From Antedon mediterranea (Eukaryota; Echinodermata; Crinoidea; Comatulida; Antedonidae), in contig NC_092674.1 in assembly GCF_964355755.1 (NCBI RefSeq), forward strand, positions 10,113,001-10,177,000: 64,000 nucleotides of DNA. The letters run 5' to 3'. Of the stretch, positions 1 to 12,900 are shown one piece after another. A program made the position numbers and the translations under genes. How positions within the stretch are numbered: the stretch's first letter is position 1; every line of letters begins with the position of its first letter. The notes under the pieces were generated by a model that was given only the letters and a program-made list of their open reading frames with translations, searched no databases and was not told where the DNA came from.

Positions 1-2955
1 CAATGTTTAAATTATTGGCAGTCCGGCTCGATCATCATCAATATTTATTCTCAATTTTAACGTAATTCAACTTCAATTGGAACACATTGGTCATAAGTAT
101 ATGACAGCCTAGATTATCCCATACAGTGCTAATGTAAGCCTGATACTTTTGCATTCACATATTACAGATTTTTGGAAATATAAACAGAATAAAAAGAATA
201 TCACCAGATTTTCATTTCAGTATTAATTTTGTGGGGGGAAAAAACGTGTTTGTGTATAAAATTGATCTAATTTTTACTACATATACAAACATGGTGGAAA
301 TAAAAAAAATCCCATATTTAATGGTGGATCACTGCTTCTGTATCCGTCACTATAAATGTTGTTTTTGCTCTGTTTGTCTTCTGTAAACTAATCAAACAAC
401 AGAAGATAATAGCTACATATTGATTAAAAAGTAATCAAAACAAGAAATCATGTTTGTCACTAAGGACATTAAAAGTCATGTTTTTGTAATCATATAAACA
501 CATTGGTGTAGTGCACATCAAGCATGAATGTATGTTCTTAATGTTGAGCTGACGATTGACATTGTAAACCCTATAATCCTCTAGTCTATACGGACACAGA
601 CAGACACGCATAAAGATTTGTATAGTATAGTTTTATTTAAAGTGGTTCTCTGGTTGAAAACCTTAAATAGAGGCTGGACATAGTTTTAAAGCATTGTTCG
701 TTTTCACACTGGAAGTGTCTCCTTGATAGGGGTATCCCTTGAATAATGGTTGGTCATAGTGTTAAAACAGAAAATGACTCATCAAGAAATGTCCAATGAA
801 TAGGGGTTGGTTATAGCGTTAAAAACTATATTACCCATCATTTGTGTGTCTCGAATGAAGGATTCTATACATTATACTATATAATATTTTAATGTTGAAT
901 GTAAGGCTTTTATTTTTTTCCAACCAGCTCACTAATTTTTCTCAAAACAAAAAAGATTTACCCAGTACACTTTTTTTTAATAAACAAAAACTTTCATCCA
1001 CTCTTTCAGCAATTTTAAAATTTTAATCTTTTTTTATAATAAGCAAATTAAAGGATCTAGAATAAATGAAAATTCAAAGAAATTTGTCTTCACAGATTTT
1101 TTTTTCAATGTTTTATTGAAAGTTAATTACGAAAAAGGATTTGCCATAACATAATGTCTCGTTGCTATGGATACCGTACCACTCAACGGTCTCTGATTAT
1201 GGCACGGTCAAACGCAAATGTAAACAAAACCAGAACTTTTTAAAAATATTTTTTTGATGTCAAAGACAAGCATAAAATTGAGAGATAAAATCAAATTTGA
1301 CTTCTTACTGTAAAATGTTCATACATCGATGTGGATTGTTGAGAGAAGTAGCTAGAGATATCTGGCCCTGTGATATATTATTTTGATTTGAATTTCTGTA
1401 AATCATCAGTTTTTATTTTTATTTATTTAGATTTTGATTTAGCTTTTTCACATATTTTATTTGTATGTTCATAGATTCAGCCACTGATACCGACAGCATT
1501 GTCATTTTTTCTGTAATTTCTATAGGATTTAACAATGTTGCATTATTTATATCTTACTACATTACTAATTTATACAACTGAATATTATTAGATTTGCTTT
1601 TCATTCTCAAGTTTTGATTTCAATTTTCATTCCCTTTAAAAAAAACCTTACGATGATGGCCAGTATAATACATGAATCAATTTACAAAAGCTTACGGATC
1701 ATCGATGAAGTTTAGTTGAGGAGACATGATGACCAACGTAATGATTCTTCAATGTCATAGCTACAGTACTTGCATTGATAGTTAATAGTCGTTCAGTTAA
1801 ATCACCATTTATTCATTCATTATATTCTTCCTGTAAGATATCAAATGCTTAGGCTAACTGATACAGTATTAGTTAAAATTTTTCTTTTAAATTGATATCA
1901 ACTAGAGCATTCCCTGGGGTTAAATACATCTCTATTTTAAATATTATAATGTGAAAAAAGTTGTTAAAGAAATTTAATAGTCAATAGAAAAAATTCGTCC
2001 CCACAAAAAAAGACAGCAAAAACAATTATAAACCCGGCCTAATTTATTTCTATCTTGAACCACAAGAAAACATTTATTTAGGATTCTATGGAAAAAGCTT
2101 TAAATTTTTAGGTCTAGCTATATGGTTAACAAAACCGACTTTAGTTTACATGCATGCTCCACATGTTTAGAAGTTAAGGTCAACCTGGATGTTACGGATT
2201 ATCCCATGTTTTACATGCAGCTTTTGGTACCATACCATATGTAAAACGTAGGTCCTACTGTACTACGGGATGTTACTCAAGCGGTTCAAGATCGAAAAGT
2301 GTGATTGGGTGGTGGGGGAGGAGGATGTGAGATGGAGATGGAGGGTGTGAGATGGGGAGGGAGCACACAATCTAAAGCATTTCCAACACCATTGATTCAG
2401 TTTTCCCCAGTGTTTAACAAGCTTGTTGACTAGTTTGTTAATGAACCATATTATATAAACATTAAACCTTTCTTTCAACCTAAGGGCATAAAATTCCAAT
2501 TTATGTAGAATTAGTTAGCTATTCTTAAATTTGATGCAAATTCCCTCGAGATATATTACAAATTGATAAGAAGCAGAAAAATCCTCCCACTCAGTTGTGA
2601 GTCCTTTATATGAGATGGAAGGAAAATTTGACCTTTATAAGACATTTGGGACAGCGTTGTGTTTCAGAGCTTAGAGGATCGCTGAAAAGAATGTGTTTAA
2701 CTGTTTACATTATCTCATATATTAGTTGATTTTATAAGAGTTGATGAACAGACTATGCATCCGTGTGCCCTGAAAGTGCAACAGATAAATGTGGTTTATG
2801 GCAAACTTTAAAATGCTATTGTGGTGGACTTTGTAGTGTCATCTTACGCTTGTGGCTAATTTAACAACTGATTAAATACATGTAAATTTCCTAGTGTATC
2901 AGTTGGTTTTTAGTATAGCCTGTTGCAAGTTCATCAGTCTAGGAGATATTTAGAA
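1..2955. other. AT-rich non-coding DNA left of the first recognised exon
   Basis: No exon or RNA gene recognised. It holds a degenerate GTGTCC/TAGGGGTTGGTCATAG repeat block at about 705-850 and a less AT-rich patch at 1140-1220. It could be upstream flank or an intron of a longer ARHGAP6 transcript. Confidence 0.4.
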
Positions 2956-3015
2956 ATGAAGAGATTTCAAAACAGCACAATGTTTCCTTGGGTTTGGTAC
3001 CCTAATGAAGAAGAG
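2956..3015 (+). CDS. ARHGAP6: ARHGAP6-like exon 1 (putative first coding exon)
   Basis: The ATG at 2956 is the first in its frame after a TAG at 2911. It opens 20 codons ([20 protein letters not shown]) running into a strong donor, GAG|GTAAGT, at 3016. The phase is 0, matching exon 2. The peptide resembles nothing I know in ARHGAP6, so this could be an alternative first exon or a chance open frame with a good donor. It is the weakest exon in the model. Confidence 0.55.
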
Positions 3016-3914
3016 GTAAGTTTGTCTTTAATGATTATCATTAAACCGTTCATTCACATGTACAGCTAAAATTCTAGCCTGGCGCAATCATTTATGACTT
3101 TTGTGCAGGAATGTAAAGTCCTGAGTAAAATGTTTTCTCAGCTTGTGTTCAAGCAATATACATCCCTTGGGCTAGAAGGCCTTTAGATTCTGTCTGCAAT
3201 GGTTTCTAGTATAAAAATGTCGTTTGTATTTAATACAGTATAGGAATACTTGCATTTATGCGTTAGATTTAGTGTTTATCTCGTTCTTGTCTATATATAT
3301 ATTTTTAATTAGTTTTATGTCTTGAGATTTAATTTCTTCTTCAGGGGCTGTACTGTATTTAATAGCAATGTTATGCAAACTTGAGAATCATAGAAGTCTA
3401 GTCTCCATTTAGACATCTCGATAACGACATTTAATAATGGAAAATCTAATGGGTTTTTTACTGAATATATATTTTTTTAAACAAGAAATAAAAATAGTCA
3501 ATATATAGTAATAGCAAATATTTGACGAGGGAGGAGATGTGAAACTAACATTTTTGTCTAAATTGGCCTATTTTTACTAAATAGTATCATGATTAACAGT
3601 AACTCTTACTTCTAATTTAATGCTGATTAAGATCATCAGATCTGTAAAAAAAATCTGGTTCATTACTGTATATACAGCACTTTAATTCATAGTCAGTGGT
3701 GGGAGGTTGTGTAAGAATATTATAGTTTTAATAAGCATATTTAAATTAATCTAAGAAGATATCTTCTGACACCAAGGGTTCTTTCCCTATATTTATGGAA
3801 TGTACTCTTTTTATTATTGCAGGTTTCAGATTACATCAATGTTATACCAAAAAAACACTAAAATTACCATCTGTATTATATGTTGTTATAGTATGTTGTA
3901 AAATACGTACATAC

Positions 3915-3967
<53 letters not shown>

Positions 3968-6900
3968 CATATATATATATATACATATAATGTAATATGT
4001 AATGTCATTTTTATGCTGTATATAATTATATGTTTGCATGTAACCTCATCATGCATTTATATAATGCCCTTTTAAACCCTTCAAAATCAGTAAATCTTCA
4101 GCCTACTAATCCTTCAATGGCGTTAACTGCTGTAGATAAAAAATATATACAGTAAATCACCACCTAAACCTAATCTTAACATGTATTAAGTTTGGAAAGT
4201 GTGCCATTCCTATCAGCTAGGATACGGTATTGCTAAAAAATATGCACGTCTGTCCCTCCATATTTGGAATGATGACTCTGTACTGACATTTTAATTGTGA
4301 ATTTCAAAGTATAAACCAATAATATCCAAGTATATTTTAAAATTGTAGATTTTGCCAGCCCACATTCCATTTTGGTGAATATACGAAATTTATATAGTGT
4401 TCTAGGTTTACACTTTTGTGTAGCTAAATGAGGCTAGAATTGTAGCTAGGATGTTAGAATATGGGGTGTAGAATAAGAGGAAGGAGAAATCGGTTTTTCT
4501 CCTACACTTTTCTTCACTTTTTCCCATTCTAAATCAAAGGAAGATGAAATGTGGAATTGTCCTGATTAATAGAATGGGTTCAGTCAAAACCATAGTCTGG
4601 TATTAATTACAATGCTTTACAGTCAACTAAAAGTGAAGTTGAGATATATTTCCACTCTATAGTTTTGTAGCAATGGAAATCTACTATAAAGAATATTTTG
4701 TTAGAATTTAACCAACAACAATATGACTATATAAATCTTACAACATTTTTTGAAAAAGTGTTTTGCTGAATCAATACACCCCTTCACCCATTTATAATGG
4801 GTACCACTGTATTCATGTTAAATGGATACCATTGTTTTCATGATGAATGGATACCACTGTTTTCAATTTCAACAATTTACACTTTTTGGAATAAAAAATT
4901 GAGATGCATTGCAAAGTGTACGGGTCACGTCAATGAAAAGGTTGTTTGTTGCTATCAACCATTCATGCATGACATATTGACACATGTGGTATAGGTTTCA
5001 TAGTCTTCGTTTCTTTTGAACGAGAAAACAAATTTTTTAACTTGGAAACAAAACATTCTGCTCCAAAATGGATCCGTGTAAATTCAATTCAATCAAACTT
5101 TATTATCCCAAACTGGGAAATGCATTTGCACAGCATTAGGTTCTTACTGCAGTAGGAATAAATGATTTCCTACAGTATTATAGCACTCAGTATTTATTTT
5201 TCCCATGTCCCATGATCAATAAGTTTTATCCTTCATGATATTTCTAATCTTACTTAAATAAAGTTGTTTTTTAAACAATCCAGTGATGTTACATGATTGC
5301 CTACTCACCAGCTAATGATTCTATGGAACTTCATATCACTTTCTATAAAGTATAAGAATTGGATTATAGATCAAAATTTGACTGAGTCACTGTCACTGTA
5401 TGGAGGGAAAACCCAATATGAATACCACTACTCGGTTGCATAGCAGCGTGTCTGTTAAGTGTATCAATGCAAGAATGCAATATTGTATTAAGATTTATTT
5501 ATTGTGCAATGTGCAAACATTCAAGACTTATTTATTTATTTATATATTATTTAATTAATTTTATTTCCATTAACAAGAGTATGTTATAAAAACTGTACTG
5601 TATTTAAAAAAATATATATTCTTATTATGATAATTAATTTAATTTTAGGTTATTATTTTTATATACTAATATTTTTTTATGGATATCATAAATGGGGGCT
5701 ATTGTAAAGGGTCTTTGCCCTTTTGCCATTAATTTGCAGTCACCTACTGTAGTACAGTAATGAAGTAATTGTTGTAATGGTTGTACAGTACATTGACCAA
5801 AGGACTTTTACCTCATTGCAAAACACAAACTAAATTGTTATTTTGATAAAAAACCATTTCCACTATTTATTTACTTTACTTTATTTGCAATAACAGGTTT
5901 AATTGATTTATTACGTGTATAGCCTTTTACTGTAGGATGCCATTTAACTGATAATTGCATGCATGATTCTGTTGCCAAACAAATGAACTTCCAATTTGTA
6001 TCCAAAACTGGTGCAACTACAATTATCAATACAGTAATTTCAATAGTTAAAATAGGGAGGCGCAAAAAAATAGATATCGTAAATGAGTACATAATTTCAC
6101 TTTAACTGTCAAAAGAGGAGATTGCGCATCTTTCAATGGGTAGAATGGAAAAGTTATTAGTACTATGTGAAAGTGTCTATACGGAGCCATTTCAACCCAA
6201 CAATATTTGGTAAACAAAAAGAGAAACCATTCAGCTACTCATTGCTGTGTTTACACTATCAAACTAGTTTGACAAAAAAAAGCCAAAAATGGTGTGATAT
6301 GCCCAAATATGGTAGTGATATGACATCCATATATGGACACATTTTTTTTCACGTAAAGTTTGATAGTGTAGAAAGAGATTTAGAGATGTTTCTTGAGCAT
6401 CAAATGTTATTATTGTTCACATTCTAATGATAAAATAAATAAAAATGTATGTTTATATGACGTAACTCATTTCTGAGAAATAAATTATAGTTAAATTCAA
6501 TAATCCTGTTTTACGATGTTTTGTGAAGTTAGTGGGAATTTGGGATACCGGTACATAAAAATGTTTATATAATCAAACCTTGATGTGTATGACTACAATA
6601 ATAAGCAAAAAAAGTGATGGTTGTTGACCTTCCTTTGCTGTCTTCTACGAAGTGGGGACACAGCTCCACGCCTCCTCACAACATCCTGGACCCACTCCTG
6701 TAGTAGTAGTAATGAACACACTCGGCCTAGCATTCTAAAGATCCCTATTTATTAAGCACCTCTTAATTACTGAATTCTAAAATATGAGCACAACCTAGGG
6801 AATATATAAGCCCACTTTTAAAATTGACCCTTGTCAAAATTGTTTGCTAAAAGATTAAAGTGAAGGCAAGCTTTGGTTTACATTGGTGCATCCGATAAAA

Positions 6901-9900
6901 AATATCTTGAGGGACGTTAAGTGCCTACATAACACTGTAAATACAAAACTGAAATTAATAGCCTCATTTCTGGTGATATACCATTTTTATATGTTTAGTT
7001 TAATGATGTATGGTGTGCCAGACAATTACGTCACATATTCTATTCGGTTTTCATTAATCATTAAACAACCACAAAATAGTTCATGTGGGAGTTCAGATAT
7101 GGACACTACAACCATAGGAAGTATGTATGGTATATAGTATAGTAAGCTATTGATATTAACTGCCACAGACAATGGCTAGGCTAATAGGGATTTAATTAAC
7201 ATACAATAAAAAAAAATAGGATTTATATTAATAATGTTTTATATTAAATATGCTAATGTGGTAAACCAATACTTTAGGTTTGAGTTTGCAACACATTTGT
7301 GACCATGGACAAGCCGTTTAGGACAAGTGACCAATGAGCCTAAAATGTTTGACCACCTGAGCATTTTGGGTAATGTTAACATCGACAACCACCCATTTGA
7401 TTTCAATTACAGGTTTTTAATAAAAGGAAAAACAGGCCCTCAGATAATATTTATGATTCTGTATTAAGTTGAAAAATTTTTTCTCGAATATTTAAATCAA
7501 GGTATCGAATCCTAGATTTTGTATCCAATATAAATTTTTTCTTCTGATTGCTCTTAATGTTAATTAATAACATTAATGTGTTTAATGGCCAGGCCTAACC
7601 TACCACTACAAGATAAGTGTTTGATTTATGTAATATTTTTCACGCTGCTGCTCTAGCCAGCTACAGTACGTCCCATGAGGACTACTCATTCATAAGCTAA
7701 AGCAAGCAGCAGTTATAGTATCTAAGGCCAACAGTTTTGCAACTTTGTAAACTCGACTATAATTTATAGATCCCAGTTGCTGGACCCAAAAAACGTCTGG
7801 GAAAAGAGAGTCTTTGAGAGCTCACGGTTGAAGGATTTTGGATTCTCGCGCTTTGATTGGTTGACGCGAATCAACAGACTGGGAGGGAAGAATTTTCGTG
7901 AAGTCACGTTGTCTCTAGGGGGTATTCAGTGGCATGCCAACAGGTTGAGGTCACACACATACACACACAGCACATTAAAGTTCAAAATTTACCATTTTTA
8001 AATAATGGGCATGTGAATCCATAATTAAAGAACTATCTTTGATTTGTATGTATTTTTTGCGATTAAAGGACATCTTTTTAATAATTAATCATAAATATAT
8101 CTGAAGAAAGAACAATAATTAATTTTAAAATGTCGAGCAGCGTTTTTTGTAAGAAATATTTCTTTTTTACATGTGTTTATGGTTGGAAGCAATGTATTTC
8201 GGTAAATCTTACTGGCAAAACCTGCTTAGGAGATTACTGAATATGTATATGAGACATTTAAAAGCATTATTGTATCAGATTTGATAACTTGAGTAAACAG
8301 ATTACCTATTGATTTGGATAAAATCTGATCAACTGCCTTCCGTGGCTTTACAAATATTATTGAACAATATTTCACTAGGCATTGGTTCATTAATCACTTT
8401 AGTAGTGACATTTATTCATACTTAGCTTAAGGTTTGAATAGTTTGTTTACATATGAAATACAGATTATGATACCTCAGCAGAACTCCTACCTAGTAAAGG
8501 GACACCTTCCAGACCCACCAAAGTGTCACAATAGTGTTAAAATATAATTCCGATTCTTTGTTTTAACGGAAAATGTCTCCTCCTAAAAGAGGGTTGTGTT
8601 GTACAGTATATAATAAGAATTTACTTCATTAGTAGGGAACACTTTCCTTTTTTTTTAAAGTAGATATACTTGTTTATATTTTATAAATCTTGTAAACTTT
8701 TTGTAAAACAAATTTGGAATGAATTGAAATCTTAGAATTAGGCCTTTTAACCAAAAAAAGGCAAAACAAAAAATAAAATTATTATTGTAAATATTTGGCT
8801 TAATAGCACAAAACCTTATGTTAATTTGTGTAGTGTTGAAGGGTGCAAACGTTCAGAAATCTATTAATTCTATGTAACGATATATTATCCTAGGAATTTG
8901 AAATACTGTTGAATTTTAAATTCTACATCAATATGTTGCATTATCAAAAGTTTACATGATGCATTTATCAATAATTAATTTAGCCAATAGCTGAATAATA
9001 ATTTTCATTCAAGAGAAACATTAAGTTTCAGAATAAAATGTTTTCCATGAGGGATATTACTTCTTGTATGATATTGTAATGTCCTTACAATCTAGCTCTT
9101 AAATGAACTGTTTAAAAAAACATTATTTTTAGATCAGAGTTTATTATAATATGATTTTCATCTCAGATGTACAGTAATTTAATTATCATTTTGTAAACAG
9201 AGGTAGTTTGATGACTTTATAATCAATACTGAAGTTGAAGTATAAACTTTCCCTACGGCAAGAAAAATCTTGATTATTAAAATGTAAATGTAAGGTAAAA
9301 TGTCCTGCCATGAACTCAGTATAATGTTCAACTGTTTTGCTATGAACTTCGAAAAAAAAACATGAAGATTTATAGCAGCATAATATATAGTTTTATATTG
9401 TGTGAAGATTTTGTTTTTTTATATGTAAAAAGTCGGAGTTGGATAGCCGAGTGGTTAGGACACTTGACTGTCATACAGATAGACCCGGGTTCGATTCCTG
9501 ACAACTCCCAGTCCACTCAGCTGTACCTAGGTGAAAATACTAGGAGGAAAAAGCTTATTCCCCTACGTTCAGAATGAACACGGGACTCACCTTATATGTA
9601 ATAAAAATAACAACAAGGCCTAGCTTATGAGGCAAAAACTAACAACAGCTAAAAAAAACATCTAGTCTAGATGTTTTTTTTAGATTTTGTTAGTTTTTGC
9701 CTTATAAGCTAGGCCTTGTATTTATTTTTCATTTTATCAATCACATAAGTCACCAACTATTAAAATATATATCTCCTAGCAGATTTTATCAACTTGTAAA
9801 CAATGTAAATGTAAATACAATCCTACAATCAGTAAACTCTCCTACTGCACACACTAGCCTAATGTGTCTGGTATTCCGATGGTGTTTTTAACAGTAAAAC

Positions 9901-12900
9901 AAATTTAGACCTCAAGAAAAATCTGGTTTTCAGAGAATTTTGTATGAGTCTGGGTATTGGGAGAGTTGACTACCATATTGGCACATTCCACCAAAATAGA
10001 AACAAATCTGAAAAATAATGATTGATAAGATCAGCAAACCTATACACTATTTATTTTAAACATTAGAAAGTAGCTAGCATAATTCATTAAACTAGTTTTG
10101 AATCATAGTTCCATCGAAATAGTGTGGGAAGGATCACTTCCTCAGTTCCAAACATGGAAGTGGACAGTAGAATCCACTGGTTCCGCACAAACTAATAGAT
10201 GGGCTTACCAACACTTGACAATAAGGACCTACTTGTGTCAACCCGCATTCATATTTCCTGAGGTTCACCACTTGTGCAATTTAAGCAACGGAGCAATTTC
10301 AAATCGCATTCTATTTTTAACAAGATTTTTGTTACCTTTTTTGAATGTTGAATAAATCATGGAATATAGAAGTATTTTCCTATTCATTATACATTTGAAT
10401 ATGAAACCTTAGTTATTCTGTTTGAAAAGGTACACTACCATTAGATAACTGGGGTTTAGTTATTATATTAGCGGTTTTCCGTACCCTATAATCAAGTAAA
10501 ATATACACACTGAAATATAATATGTCCACAAGACAGAATCTCAAAAGATGTATTTCATACCAACCATGGATAAAGAGAAACTCCACAGACTAGAAGTTGA
10601 AATATGAACAAGATTACTGTTTATGCAAAAAAAAATATAAATTATTCTTCAATCAAACTAGTTTATTCAATAGTTAATTTATCTTCATAAAGTATATATT
10701 TTTACAATTTGAATTTATAGTGTTATTGATGATAGCTATCAATTACATATTGTTTCATAGTACAAAATTATATTCCAATATTCAATTTCGTTTAATATAC
10801 TATAATGCATTTTATTAAAAGTTTGCTTATTATTAAAGGCTTTGAAACAGCACTATAGAATAAAAATGACACTTTCACATGTATACAAATTTTAAGGAGG
10901 TGTAGCAATTGTATCTTTCCAGTTTCCTGATTCTAATCTTACATCCTATCCAGTTAAGGATATCCACCATGTATTAATCGTCCTTAATATGCACTTTATA
11001 TATATAATGATTCATAATGCAAATTGCACCAAGCACGTTTTCAAGGAATCTCCTTAAGGAGTTGGATAGCTGAGTGGTTAGGACACTTGACTGTCATACA
11101 GATAGACCCGGTTCAATTCCCGACAACTTCCAGTCCACTCAGCTGTAAATGAGTACTTGGTTGAAAATACTAGGGAGAAAAAAGGCGGCGTGGAAAGAAA
11201 CTGGCTACCCTACCACATAATGCCGAGGCTTAGTACAATGAGCTCCTAACAGCTCATTCCCCTACGTTCAGAGAACACAGGACTCGCCTTTACAAACTAC
11301 AGACTATCAGTGGATCAGGTGATCAGTACAATGTCCTTCTAATAGCAGTGATTTGTTTTGATTGTACTACTGCTGTTGTTTACTACTGTACGATTGTAGG
11401 CCTATGTTAAACAATTGGGGGGGGGGGCAGGTTCCCCAGTCCAAAGTTCTTGCTTTCATCACTTTAGACCCCATGTTACAATAAAAGAAATACTGCCTTA
11501 TTATATTAACACACAACTCAAGACAAAATATGCAGTAGCTGAATGCAAACTTATGTTGCATATTTCTTTTAGAAACGATCGCTTGTTTTACAGCTTTGAA
11601 CATATCTATTTCAATTTTTGCTATTAACATCTCTTATTTCAAATGAAAAAATATATCTATAATTCAAGATCATATCAACTTATCACAATGTCCTATTAAA
11701 TAATGTTATTCAAGATCTACAAACGGTTGTAGTATTAGATGGTGATATGGTGTGAGAGTAATGTAATGAACAGGACTGTGTCATATTCTTGTATCCTAAG
11801 GCAAGATGTTTTATTCTCGTATACAGGTGGAGGAAAAATGGCAAAATCAGCACTGTGGTCATGTTACAAGAGTAGTCAAAACAATATAGATTATCTGATT
11901 AAAATCCTAGAAAGTAGGAAAAATGTAATGTGAACCTAACATGATCATATATGATATACATGATGATATTATGAACAACTTAATCACCCTAACATACCTT
12001 TGGGGGTGGGGGAGAGAACTTGATAAATTCAGAATCAACCAATCAGTATTTGATTTAGTATTTTACATAATTTTATTGGTATGGCGCAGCTTTCATGCAA
12101 CAAGACACCTCATTAGCAATAAATAGATCATGATATGATTTTTATGTGGATCGTTTCTCATGTCAACTCATCATGATATAAGAAACAATACTTTATTATG
12201 AGCATGCCTATTGCCTCATTGTTGTGATGGACGTCCCTAGAGGGCCTAACCCACATTTCCAGAAAAGGACCATATTACATATGAAATACACACGTCACTG
12301 TATATGAATGCTAATACTTGAAGGCATGTGAAATTTAGTTGAGTGGCTAGAATATAATGTATTGTTTTAGTTTATGTTGGAAAAATCAAGTATAGAGGGC
12401 ACATGATCTGATGCTAAAATTATTGAACTACAGTATAAGAGAACTTTAAAATGGAATATGTTTTCAGTGGGCCTTTCATACTGGGTTATTGGTTTTGACA
12501 TCTTGAACTAACACTCCTACTATCCCTTGATAAGGAGATTGTCATGATAATGTGCATTTTGTAATGTAATTTCTCATTTAACCCTTAATAACATGTACAC
12601 TGCCTCCCTTGTGTATTCTACTCCTGCTAATTCCTTGAAAATGAATACCATCTTCATTCAGGTAGTTGCACTGTATGTGTTCTATTCTAAGCTAATAACC
12701 GAAAGAAATATGATAACGACTCCAGCTAGAAACTGACGTCAAATGGTTGAACAACCTCACAACAAAACAACGGATGCAACTAATAAAGGGTTGATATATT
12801 CCCATCTTACTATAAAAACCTTTATAAGTTGTAATTCAGATTTTTTATTAAATTACTTTTCATTTTTTACCTACTTAAGACATTTTAATAACATCAACAA

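Noticed and set aside
3795-4039. Open frames of 65-66 codons on both strands
   Set aside because: They are TA/CATA microsatellite translations (YIYIHTYI repeats), not proteins.
9435-9508. Functional tRNA-Asp gene
   Set aside because: A box, B box and acceptor stem are present, but the anticodon and T stems are poor and a SINE body follows; a second copy with the same body confirms a SINE.
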